DNA of 12,514 nucleotides from Euperipatoides rowelli (GCA_003024985.2 PXIH01S0018576.1), one strand, 5' to 3'. Shown: positions 1 to 8,139, counted from the stretch's first letter. Numbers and translations: made by a program. The notes: a model not told the origin generated them from the letters alone.

Positions 1-85
1 GTTTTGTTTCTTTGGAGACATGTTTTTTTTTATATTTTTAAAGAATTTATTTTGAAGAATTTTCCTGTCACTGCTCTAGCTATTA

Positions 86-170
86 TAGGGTTGTTGTATG
101 TCCCATATATATGGGATTGTCCCATTTTTGATCTGTCTATCCTGTTGTCCCAGGAAGCAAATGTCAGAAT
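86..170 (+). mobile_element. Possible degraded hAT-type transposon end
   Basis: The stretch starts TAGGGTTG and then carries three TGTCCCA units (near 99, 119 and 147). Repeated GTCCC/GGGAC units just inside a CAGGG-like end are common in hAT elements, so this may be an eroded left end with the first C changed to T. No matching right end or target duplication was found within the next kilobase, so it is at best a fragment. It contains the 16-bp palindrome listed separately. A frame of about 89 codons crosses it without recognisable protein features. Confidence 0.25.
101..116. repeat. Perfect 16-bp palindrome
   Basis: TCCCATATATATGGGA equals its own reverse complement. The identity stops at both flanking bases. 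It lies in the suspected transposon end and could form a small cruciform; no function is implied. Confidence 0.8.
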
Positions 171-819
171 GCCTAACCGTCATGCATTTTGTGTCACGCC
201 ATCACACCAAAGTATAGGCTACACATGTAATTCGCAAGCAGCGAGCAATGATCGACATTTACATACAAAGTAAAAGAGTAAATAAAAAATTTAAATAAAG
301 TATACAATAAAATATATTAATAAATATAAATTTCAAATAGCATAATAATTTTATACATTTAAGCGTCTTTGAAGAAATTGTTCCATTTCAGTTTGAATTT
401 GTGTAATAAATTTGTTTCGTAATGAATTCATATTATAAATTACTTGATTTTTTTTTTTAAAAATAAGTGGCAGTATTAAACAAATGAAATAAACCATTAA
501 AATTGCTATCATTTTCAAAATCTATATAATTTTTAATGAAACACTTTGTACTCAGTTCTATGTCTTAAAAAAATCCCCCTACCCTGCTAGAGCTGAGGTG
601 CACTTCATTTTATTTATTAATTAGATCAATAATAACTCTTCAATCAAAAAAAAGATTGTCTGCCTATTAACTAGGCTAGTCATAATATAGCATTATAACT
701 TTGACTGAACACAGTAAGTTTATCATACAAACTACAATTATCACCTCGACAGAATAAGATAGAGAATAATTCAAATTTTTTTTTATGGTAGGCTATACTA
801 AAATCACCACCACCATTAG
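171..819. other. AT-rich DNA without a gene
   Basis: Long A and T runs with frequent stops in all frames. The short stretch 541-600 is slightly richer in GC and contains CCCCCTACCCTG, which could be a lone transposon end, but no partner or target duplication was found. Nothing else can be supported here. Confidence 0.6.
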
Positions 820-1060
820 TTATGTGTAAAATGTCCAGGCACTATTACAGCCCCTGCCATGTACAGCTCAACACTTCCTGTGGCCATAAACTTTTTGTAC
901 CTGGCTTGAATAGTAAGCCTTGACAGTGGTTATATCGAGTTAACATTTAACCGTGGTACCTTAACTTCATAATTCATGTCTATTGAGTGATTCTGCAAGA
1001 TTTGTGATTATGCCATCAGGTGGCACCACTTGTCATGTTCACATGACCAGGAACTCCATC
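820..1060. other. Unexplained higher-GC block
   Basis: This block is clearly less AT-rich than its surroundings. A 26-codon frame starts at the ATG at 831 and ends at the TGA near 909, but it resembles no family I recognise; minus-strand frames are equally short. Two small inverted repeats sit at its right side: TGCCA/TGGCA around 1010-1024 and GTCATGT-TC-ACATGAC at 1032-1047. It could be an old exon, a SINE or a transposon remnant. I saw no tRNA-type B box, no terminal inverted repeats and no target duplication, so it is left unclassified. Confidence 0.3.
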
Positions 1061-1725
1061 ATATAATATATTGAAAAATATTAGCAAAAATTTGACTTGA
1101 TTTATTTTTTCCAATTACAGTGTATTGGTAGGTTTGACTGTATGTAGACTTGAACAGAATAAGATTTAAAATGCAGAAGAAAATAAAAAGTTAAATTAAT
1201 CATTCCATTACAATTTTTTTAAAAAAGAAAATAAGAAATTGTGAGGCTACTTCTTTTAAAAGCTCTACTAGAAGAAAGATGAAAGCAATAAAGACAAACC
1301 TCATTGTTGAATTAATCAACTTCTGATGACAAGATAAATTTGATGAACAGACCATGAGCACCCTTTAAGTCTAGACCAGTTATTTTGAGATGGACACCAA
1401 ATAAAATACAAAGCCATTTATAATACATTTTAATATTAGAATATTATTGATAACCAAATAAGATGTATAGAAGGATTGGAAGGTGAGTGTACACACAGCT
1501 GTGGCTAAATATAATTTAATATATTTCCAATTCAGAATTTATTTTGTATTATATATTTGGTACGGTACTTAATTTTTTTTTTGATGCCAGGATCTGACGT
1601 ATTTTACCCATTTTTATCATTATTTAAAAAGCTCAGTATTATTATTAAAATTCTATTTACGATTAGCTTAAAATTAAATCAAATTGAATCATCTTTCAAA
1701 AAGTATCTAGATATAACCTCAAAGG
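1061..1725. other. AT-rich DNA without a gene
   Basis: No feature can be supported. A 64-codon frame at 1557-1751 is hydrophobic and AT-driven, and it runs into the transposon end at 1726, so it is not a gene. Confidence 0.6.
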
Positions 1726-1800
1726 CAGGGATTCTCAGGCTGCGGTCCTGATCTGAACTGTTGAATGATATTAAATGGACTGCATGAAAGTTATGGCGAA
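1726..1800 (+). mobile_element. Solo hAT-type left end
   Basis: CAGGGATTCTCAGGCTGCGG at 1726-1745 shares its first twelve bases (CAGGGATTCTCA) with the left terminus of the hAT element at 4944. The two diverge after about fifteen bases. No right-hand CCCTG end with a matching 8-bp flank was found downstream; the CCCTG near 2777 was tried and its flanks do not match. It is probably a truncated or internally deleted copy of a related hAT family. The right limit given is arbitrary. Confidence 0.45.
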
Positions 1801-3475
1801 ACATTTTCTAACCAGGAAATATTACATTGTTGTCGTAGGCTACTCACTTGTAATTTAAAAACATCAGAATTGTCATGATTTCAAAATGAATTACCTAACA
1901 TATTTATTTATTATTTAGTCAATCAAAAGATAATGGGTGTTAATAGAACATTACAAATATCAAACGGCGCTATCATAATACTGCACAAATAGCCATGATG
2001 ACTAGTAGTGACACCTACACTCTAATAGACTATACATCATGCCATTTACATACATCTCGTAGCAGACGTAGCCTGTTAGTAATGAGACAATTTTAATGAT
2101 TCTGATCTGATTTTTGGTTTAATTTGTCGAATAAATTTTCTGAAATTCGAAACTGTGGATTGAAAATGTTTATCTATATTCGGAAGTACTTACGTCTGCC
2201 AATTCTCTTTTTCAGTTTTAAATTTCATTAAAAACAAATTTTGTTCCATTAAGTGAAAATCACAGAACTATAAACCTGAAAAATGTTACATATGTGTTAC
2301 ATAGCAGAAAAGTTTCAATTTTTATAAAAATTTCAAAATATCTGCAGTTGATCTGCTGAGTAACCTAGAACTCATTACAGGCATTCTTAACCTTGAGACA
2401 GGGTCAGTTTTCTTGAGGTAAAAAAAAATAGATAGGCCCTATTAAAAATTTTAAAATAATGTAACTCTCATGCTGTATACATAACGTGTGTTAATAATAT
2501 AATACCAATAGCACATTAAGGATAACATGGTATTACCTGTCTCATTGTTCTACTCCATTGATTAATATTTCTTTTTTAATTCATCACACATTTCAACATG
2601 CAATTGTGGAGAAAAAGTGGCTGATATTTTTACTCTTTATCATATTTGTCAGTTTTTTTACCCATTCACTTAGTATTGTGCACTCAAATATAATATGAAT
2701 TGAAAGGCGTGTTATTATCTAGAAGTTGCATTCTGGTTTTACCTTTTAACTCTCCACCAAAGGGCAATGTGGAAACCCTGTTCTATAATTTTTGTTAATT
2801 TCCATGAGATAAGCTCTTATTGTGTTTATTTATTTTACAATTAATTCAAACAATAAGAGATGTTATTTTACCATTGCAATTATTTTTAGAAGTATTTACC
2901 ACAGAACGTAGAAACGACATAACTATGGGCCAGCTATGCTGAATTCATTTTACATAGTATTTTCTTATATCTTATTACAATTTTAAATAAGAAATTAAAT
3001 TTATCTGCATTTTGGAAAAGAAAAATTAAAAAATTATCCTTAACTGGAGGGTTAACTCTTTGAATTTACAATTTAATACAACGAAAAAAAAAAAGTTGTC
3101 CAACTTTGGTTGAGCAGACAGCTTTGTCTTTTACATTTATCGATCATTTTTTAGAGCGTAGAAGAAAAAAAAATAATAGTGAGTTACATACATGTGACTA
3201 ACTAAATAATTTTACTTGATAAACCTCAATTAACGTAACTATGCACAATGATTTGCTGGTCAGATTTTCAGCTTTATTCTTACAATTAGCTGACGGTTGG
3301 ATTATCTGAAAAATTATAGGTTAAACTTTATAAATAAAAGCAAGAAAATGGGTGGAACTTGAAAGATTGGCAGCACAAAAAAGTGTGTTTTAAATAATAT
3401 TGGGTAGGCGATGGCTCTCAAAAGCTCTCTTTTATGTGATTTATCCTTATGAGTTAGAACATTAGAGCCAGCACA
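1801..3475. other. Long AT-rich stretch without a gene
   Basis: Both strands are dense in stop codons and homopolymers. I see no coding, RNA or transposon structure that can be supported over this 1.7 kb. A 72-codon minus-strand frame at 3314-3532 runs into the satellite array and has no recognisable features. Confidence 0.6.
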
Positions 3476-4045
3476 TTGCACAAGAGTGTGTGTGTGTGTG
3501 GTCTTGAACGTTCGGTGATATAGTCCTTGCACAAGAGAGTTTATGATAGATGAGTGATATATTCACTGAACAAATGTGTGAGGTCCTGATTGAGAATCAT
3601 ATCATTGCACAAGAACGTGAGGTCTAAATCGATTAATGATATAGTCCTTCCCATTAGTGGTTTATGATCAATGAATGTTATATTCATTCAATAAGTGTGT
3701 GAGGTCCTTCCCATTAGTGAGTTTATGATCAATGAATGGTATATTCATTGAAAAAGTGTTTGAGGTCCTGATTGAGAGATATATCATTGCACAAGATTGT
3801 GAGGCCATGATCGATCAGTGGTATAGTCCTTCCCATGAGTGAGTTTATGATCGTTGAGTGATATATTCATTGAACAAGTATGTGAGATCATGATTGATAG
3901 TGATAAATTAATTGTCCAAGATTGTGAGATGTGATCAATGATTGATATATTCTTTGCATAAGAATGTGATGTCATGATCGATGAGGGATATGTTCCTTGC
4001 CCAAGAAGTGTGAGGTCATGATCGATAAGTGATAGCCTATATTCA
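3476..4045 (+). repeat. Degenerate satellite with A-B-C higher-order unit
   Basis: About fourteen diverged monomers of mostly 38-43 bp start near 3476, 3527, 3567, 3605, 3648, 3687, 3708, 3748, 3787, 3830, 3870, 3912, 3954 and 3997. Three kinds can be told apart. A begins TTGCACAAGA and usually ends ATAGTCC. B begins TTCCCATTAGTGAGTTTATG (only loosely in the first copy). C begins TTGAACAAGTGTGTGAGG. Spacing between like monomers is 121-122 bp (B at 3527/3648 and 3708/3830; C at 3748/3870), so the higher-order unit is A-B-C. The monomer at 3687 is a C cut to 21 bp and is followed directly by another B. The last units from 3912 blend together. A (TG)n run expands the first monomer. A 92-codon minus-strand frame inside the array (3784-4062) is a by-product of the repeat. 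Confidence 0.85.
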
Positions 4046-4125
4046 TCATGTTCCATGTGCAAGTCTTAACTGGGCCTGAATGACTAATTTTGCATTATGC
4101 AATAATAATGAATTATAGCATAGTG

Positions 4126-4531
4126 AAGTGGTACCCAACCATGATGCTCATCGACCAATTTGTGTGTTCCCGCTGTTGTTCGACCACAAAACAAAAGCTT
4201 GTCCACGTTAACTTGGCAGTGCATGGATCCCATTTATTTAGATTGTGAGTGATTATGCAACTAATTTTAGGCAGTTGTTTTCTTGTAAATCAGTCTCTTT
4301 AATTCCACCTTTTGTGCCAAGTTAATGCGGATGAACTCGAGTGCAATGCACGCAGACGGCTGAAGTGAGTAGTGGTGAGGATAGCTAGAGAATTGTCTAA
4401 ATAAAGGCGATACAATCCATATTCTACATCTGCGCATATATTTTCGTCATTACGGGAAGTATAGTTGATGGCCGCCACCCTACCGGTATTTTAGAATGTG
4501 CTCTAGGGTACAAAAAGGTTGGGAACCCCTG
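4126..4531. mobile_element. Non-autonomous hAT element, 406 bp
   Basis: The right end is GGTTGGGAACCCCTG, whose reverse complement is CAGGGGTTCCCAACC. The left end AAGTGGTACCCAACC matches it at 12 of 15 positions. The element is flanked by a perfect 8-bp target duplication, GCATAGTG, at 4118-4125 and 4532-4539, as expected for the hAT superfamily. The interior has no long open frame, so movement would need a transposase from elsewhere. A 13-bp inverted repeat with one mismatch lies inside (4206-4218 against 4315-4327). The element sits about 80 bp after the satellite array. The exact flank suggests a fairly recent insertion, although the left terminus has lost the usual CAGGG. Confidence 0.9.
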
Positions 4532-4539
4532 GCATAGTG

Positions 4540-4935
4540 TATTGTGAACGATATGTTGATAATAGCAATGTGAACAATTCGATATTTTCTTATGAAAATA
4601 AGATTGTCTTGTTCTTTAATCATCTTTGCTTTAGTTTTTTTTAAAAAAAATCAATTTATGATTAGTATTTTTTTTTCTAACTAATGAAGTATTATTTAAA
4701 ACTATTAGATAATGTATTCAATTTAAATTTCTTCACTTTTTATAACTTTGTGGCATCATCTTACTTGAATGCAATTAATTGTTTTCCACAAAACTAAATC
4801 AAATATTTTTTTCAGCATTATGAAATTGTTAAAAATTATTTCCTTGTGAAATTTAAAACATTATATTTTGTTGAAATTTTTATCAATTATTCAAAAGATA
4901 TTTAATTTTTTTTTATATTTTTAATGAAAGACTTT
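4540..4935. other. AT-rich spacer without a gene
   Basis: Poly-A and poly-T rich DNA between two hAT insertions. Nothing in it can be supported as a feature. Confidence 0.6.
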
Positions 4936-5095
4936 ATTTAGAGCAGGGATTCTCAAAATGCGGTACATACACCACTAGTGGTACACTACGTTGTTTCCAG
5001 GACATTACGAATCAGAATTTTCTCTTGATCTAAAATGCATTATTTGCACTTGGTTATTAATAGGTCCAAGTCCATAGTTAAGTAATGATGTAGAC

Positions 5096-5540
5096 CAGGG
5101 GTGTCAAGCTCACGGCCCGTGTGCCACATACTGCCCTAAGCAATTATTTGTTTGGCGCAGGCCCAGCCAATTACGGTATGCTAATATCACGTCACCTTAC
5201 GCACAGGTGCACCATTTCTGCAAAACGCTTATTAATTTGTGCAATTATTCAGTGTCTGGTAAGTTAATGTTCAAGAAAAAATATTACTATTTATTTAAAT
5301 GTATTATTTTAAACGATTATTTATTTATTTCAGTCCTTTGTATTCAGCATGTCTCTATCAAAGCCAAGTGGTAGTAGAAATAAACGAAAAATTGTTGACG
5401 ACATAGAAATTTTCAAGAAAATTGGGAGTTGGAGCGTTTCAATGGAAATTGATTATGAAGCTTTCCTTTTTTTTTGCGGCCCACATAAACTTAAACCTTG
5501 TTTATTTGGTCCACATCAGGTTTTGAGTTTGACATGCTTG
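5096..5540 (+). mobile_element. Internally deleted hAT element, 445 bp, nested
   Basis: The left end is CAGGGGTGTCAAGCTCACGG and the right end is GAGTTTGACATGCTTG; their inner parts, GGTGTCAAGCTC and GAGTTTGACATGC, are near-complementary. The flanking duplication ATGTAGAC is perfect (5088-5095 and 5541-5548). GGCCC motifs follow both ends (CACGGCCCGTG, GCGGCCCACAT), a pattern I know from hAT families related to the transposase inside vertebrate GTF2IRD2. The element keeps a promoter-side region, a probable 5' intron and the first codons of a transposase, then jumps to its 3' end. It is therefore a deletion derivative of a full-length element. It lies within the outer hAT element at 4944-6538. 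Confidence 0.92.
5259..5333 (+). other. Probable 75-bp intron in the transposase 5' region
   Basis: CTG followed by GTAAGT at 5259-5264 is a canonical 5' splice site, and TTTATTTATTTCAG ending at 5333 is a pyrimidine-rich 3' splice site. Splicing would join a 5' leader to the exon that begins fifteen bases before the ATG at 5349. The 75-bp length is in the usual range for short invertebrate introns. No transcript evidence is available. Confidence 0.5.
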
Positions 5541-5546
5541 ATGTAG
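5349..5546 (+). pseudogene. Truncated hAT transposase, N-terminal remnant
   Basis: The frame opens with MSLSKPSGSRNKRKIVDD at the ATG at 5349. A short Met-Ser-rich start followed by a basic KRK and then acidic DD resembles the N-termini of GTF2IRD2-like hAT transposases as I know them. After about 27 residues the resemblance is lost and the frame reads into the non-coding 3' end of the element. Intact hAT transposases have several hundred residues, so zinc-finger, catalytic and dimerisation regions are all absent. The stop codon is formed by the target duplication itself (ATGTAG at 5541-5546). An upstream splice acceptor supports this start. No activity is expected. The assignment rests on a short N-terminal pattern, helped by the hAT ends around it. 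Confidence 0.6.
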
Positions 5547-5555
5547 ACCTACCAT

Positions 5556-6232
5556 CAGGGTTTGAAAAAAACTCGGGTTTTTTTTTTTAAAAACAACCCA
5601 CTCGGTTTTAATGTTTTTTTTTAGGGTTTATTGGGGATTTTTGAATTTTATCAGGGCTTTTCAGATCTTTGAAAAAATACAGGGGTTTTAGGGTCCCTCT
5701 TTTTAAAAGTGTTCCCTAAAAGTCATTTTTTTTTTACATTTTGATCTCTAAAGTCCTTTTTTTATATAAATTTGTACCATATGTAATTTTAAATTAATGA
5801 TTAAATAATTTTATCCAATAAGTAAATATTATTTTGCGAAAATTATATGAACGTAAAGAGGAGTTTATAGAGTAAACTTATGTACTATATCTATTGCAGT
5901 TACGTTAGGAATTTTAAAGGTTATTTATGACAAAACGATATATGACAAAAATGACTGTTACCAAAAAAAGCAAAAATGTTTTCTTAATCCTTCAAATTTA
6001 GTAAGCAAAAGATCGTTCACATATTATATAACGCTCAAGGGGTGATTTTTTTTTTTTTTTCATTTTGTTATAATTCGTTATAAACGTTTGTAGAAACGTT
6101 TGTTATATAACAAACAAAATTGTTTAGGAAATAAATATCATAGGAGATATAATAACGTTTAAGGGCATGAAATTTTGAAAAAACAAAAAACAAGGGTTTT
6201 TTTTTAAGTGGATTTTTTTCAAGTGGACCCAG
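5556..6232. mobile_element. Second nested hAT element, 677 bp
   Basis: The left end is CAGGGTTTGAAAAAAACTCG. The right end is TTTTTTTCAAGTGGACCCAG, whose reverse complement CTGGGTCCACTTGAAAAAAA shares the GGGT and TTGAAAAAAA blocks with the left end after a 4-bp offset. The target duplication CCTACCAT is perfect (5548-5555 and 6233-6240). The ends are rich in GGGTTTTT/AAAACCC runs. The interior is very AT-rich, with a 16-base T run near 6045-6060 and inverted AAACGTTT units near 6085-6105. There is no transposase frame. Its left duplicated site overlaps the right duplicated site of the preceding element by one base (5548). Confidence 0.88.
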
Positions 6233-6716
6233 CCTACCATATATTATTTTATACTAGATTTTAAATTTTTAAAAGAACAACATGTTTAAGATTGTATAAG
6301 ATCAAAATGGACATTGAATAAAAATAAATAATTGCTTATGTGCAATAAATATTCCAATAAACCTATGATTTTTTTTGACAAGATTGTTTATTTTTTTCTG
6401 TTTGTCATGTGATCATAAACACATAATACTATTGACAGTACCAAGACCAAATTACAAAATATGCACTGGTGATACATGACATTTTAGCTGTCGATTTAAG
6501 GGGTAGGTACAACATTCCAAAAGTTTGAGAACCCCCTGGTTTAGAGAGAGAAAAATACAAACACGACAGGAAATTTAGATAAGTTAAACAAAACAGCCAC
6601 AAGTCCTTCAATCAAGAGTTGTCACAAAGTTATATCCTTAACTGGTATCTGTAAAAAAATTCACTGCTAGCAATACAATAGGACAGGCACTAAATGAAAT
6701 TCATCTGAGACACTTA

Positions 6717-6764
6717 AGCCATGTTTACATTGGCCACTTTAGCCACGTTTACACTGGCCACTTT
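6717..6764 (+). repeat. 24-bp tandem duplication
   Basis: Two adjacent 24-bp units (6717-6740 and 6741-6764) share AGCCA-GTTTACA-TGGCCACTTT and differ only at two positions, both T to C. A third, inverted partial copy, GACCAGTGTAAATGCA, lies at 6798-6813. Together they make an inverted arrangement about 100 bp long that may be a very small foldback or MITE-like element. No target duplication could be assigned. TAAGCCACGTTTACA at 10831 resembles the unit's start. Confidence 0.75.
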
Positions 6765-6895
6765 TCCAGAACATGTTCCAGAATGCATTGCGATATTGAC
6801 CAGTGTAAATGCACAAGTGAATTCTTTTCGGTACATCTTATTGAATCCTGTACCCCAACAGCTTTCTAGGTATCTGTTGTGGTAGTTGTCTCAGG

Positions 6896-7327
6896 CAGTG
6901 CAGGATTTACGTATAAGCTAAACAAGCTATAGCTTAGAGCTCCCACTTTCTTGGGGGCCCCCCAAAAAAATTGTCCGAGTGAGCAATTGTCATATATACT
7001 TGCACAGCATTATTTGTCCCAATGCCGCACGTCTGGGACGTCCCATACACTTCACTCAATTTTTTTAGCGCATCTTTTCAAAGAACAAAGCGCTATTGTG
7101 CCTAGGGTTTGCATTACTGATAACCGGTTTACCGGTATTAGTATACCGGTAATTTTTAAAATTATTTCATTATTATTTTATAATAGAAATGTAACATTTA
7201 AAGTATATAATTTCTTTTACTATAAACACGGGGATTCCCCTGTGTTGTTCTGCTACACTTGAGCACGCGCTGACGGGCCCCATATCTCAAATAGCTTAGG
7301 GCCTTATCAAGTCTAAATCCTGCACTG
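6896..7327. mobile_element. Non-autonomous hAT element, 432 bp
   Basis: Both ends carry the perfect 14-bp inverted repeat CAGTGCAGGATTTA, on opposite strands. Flanks are GTCTCAGG (6888-6895) and GTTTCAGG (7328-7335), an 8-bp duplication with one mismatch. Subterminal regions share TAGCTTAG and GGGGCCCC-type motifs, again on both sides. The interior holds a 103-codon frame (6951-7262) that does not look like a transposase. Notable inside are GGGACGTCCC (7035-7044), three ACCGGT(A/T) units at 7122-7152 and GGGGATTCCCC (7230-7240). The block from TAGGGTTTGCATTACTGATA (7103) with repeated ACCGGT resembles the end of yet another hAT family and may be an older nested fragment. Confidence 0.9.
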
Positions 7328-7692
7328 GTTTCAGGCAATCAGTAAAAACACATATAGGAGCCTATATCACAATACGATTCACTAAAATTATGTCACAGCC
7401 ACTCTCGCTATGATCATGGGTTTGCACATATATTTTTTGTCAAGATTTTATAATGGCCAGTGCTATTTGGAAAAATGCCAAAGCTAAGTTTTATTATTTA
7501 TTTATTTATTGAATCAAAGATTTAAGCTATTGGCTTATATCGTCATAATATATTATTATTATATAACTATTTACATAATCTCTAATTAATAACATATTTC
7601 AAAAACAACAAAAGAAATTATAAAAGTAAATAAAAACAATGAAATTACAATAATAAGGAAATAAATCCTAACGTACGGTATACGTCTCCCCG

Positions 7693-7732
7693 TCCCTTTT
7701 TCCCTCTCTTTTTTTTTCTCTTTCCCTTCCTC
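7693..7732. repeat. 40-bp pure polypyrimidine tract
   Basis: Only C and T occur from 7693 to 7732; the complement is polypurine. It falls in the presumed 3' untranslated region of the minus-strand LINE. Such tracts can adopt triplex structures and vary in length; here it may simply be part of the element. Confidence 0.85.
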
Positions 7733-7739
7733 ACCCAAA

Positions 7740-7847
7740 TCAATTGTCCGAATCAAAGCGTGATCTTAATTTAATGTAAAAATCTATGTTAACTTTGAAT
7801 GAATTAAAAGACTTATCATTTACGTTCTCGGAGAACAATAGTCTTTT
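7740..7847 (-). pseudogene. Reverse transcriptase C-terminal fragment
   Basis: Thirty-five codons ending at a TGA (7740-7742, minus strand) read LLFSENVNDKSFNSFKVNID and continue to RFDSDN. The V-N-x-x-S-x-NSFK-x-x-I/L-D pattern is what I know from the extreme C-terminus of CR1/L2/Crack-type LINE proteins, where it follows a WNxLP motif. That WNxLP motif is not present: an in-frame TAA lies two codons upstream of the fragment. The catalytic reverse-transcriptase and endonuclease domains are missing, so it is a dead fragment. A chance short frame is possible but the motif and the LINE-like tail support each other. Confidence 0.55.
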
Positions 7848-7970
7848 TTATTTATAGATGTGATTGCACCCCCTTAAACATGTTTCATAAAACATTAAAA
7901 CAAAATAACAAATACATTGGAAGGGGAAAACTATAGGTCCTATAATACCAAAAAGTAAACTACCACCAAT

Positions 7971-8024
7971 ATTTATAGTAAGTTTTAATCGTAAATGAAT
8001 TTATAGTAAGTCAATCGTAAATTA
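7971..8024 (+). repeat. Short tandem duplication, 28-bp period
   Basis: ATTTATAGTAAG followed by an AATCGTAAAT block occurs twice, at 7971-7998 and 7999-8024. The second copy lacks two bases and has one or two changes. It is a simple local duplication with no evident role. Confidence 0.75.
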
Positions 8025-8139
8025 AAATTTTGGCCATAATAAAATTGTTTCACTTGATAAATGACTGCTTTCTTTTTTTTTTTCCTTTCCCTTAAAAAGT
8101 ATGAATCAGGCTTTCTGTATGATTAAACAAACTAACAAA

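Larger units (their letters stand above)
4944..6538. mobile_element. Outer hAT element carrying two nested insertions
   Basis: The left end is CAGGGATTCTCAAAATGCGG and the right end is CTTTTGAGAACCCCCTG-like (actual end AGTTTGAGAACCCCCTG), whose reverse complement begins CAGGGGGTTCTCAAACT. Flanks are ATTTAGAG (4936-4943) and GTTTAGAG (6539-6546), an 8-bp target duplication with one mismatch. The hAT superfamily makes 8-bp duplications and its ends typically carry CA(G)GG. Removing the two inner elements and their duplicated bases leaves about 457 bp of host element, which shows no transposase frame. It is thus a non-autonomous element. The mismatch in its own duplication, against perfect ones for the inner elements, agrees with it being the oldest of the three. 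Confidence 0.85.
7489..7850 (-). mobile_element. 3' end of a LINE, CR1/L2-like
   Basis: Read on the minus strand, this segment has a short reverse-transcriptase C-terminus (7740-7847), a stop, a 3' untranslated region of about 250 bp with a polypurine block, and then a tail of repeated AATAA units (7490-7510). That order fits a 5'-truncated non-LTR retrotransposon. CR1, L2 and related clades often end in short tandem repeats rather than pure poly-A. No clear target duplication was found around 7480 and 7850, so both limits, especially the truncation point near 7850, are approximate. Confidence 0.6.

Noticed and set aside
4-273. 89-codon open frame at the left edge
   Set aside because: It opens with TTG rather than ATG and reads through low-complexity T-rich DNA and a degraded transposon end. 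No domain or family pattern is visible.
541-590. CCCCCTACCCTG as the right end of a hAT element starting near 86
   Set aside because: The two ends are not complementary and the 8-base flanks (AGCTATTA and CTAGAGCT) do not match.
1726-2785. Pairing of the hAT end at 1726 with the CCCTG near 2777
   Set aside because: Only the first few bases agree, and the flanks CTCAAAGG and TTCTATAA are unrelated.
3784-4062. 92-codon minus-strand frame with repeating peptide units
   Set aside because: The repeats in the peptide come from the satellite monomers below it. Diverged, variable-length monomers give no consistent protein repeat.
6769-6778. GAACATGTTC, which fits a p53-type or steroid-receptor-type half-site
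   Set aside because: A ten-base palindrome alone is weak evidence, and there is no second half-site or nearby gene.
7230-7240. GGGGATTCCCC, a match to the NF-kappaB site consensus
   Set aside because: A single short motif inside a transposon, in a window without a gene; it is better explained as part of the element's end-like palindrome.
6951-7262. 103-codon frame inside the hAT element
   Set aside because: It begins in the subterminal GGGGCCCC region and shows no transposase motifs; the second half is AT-driven.
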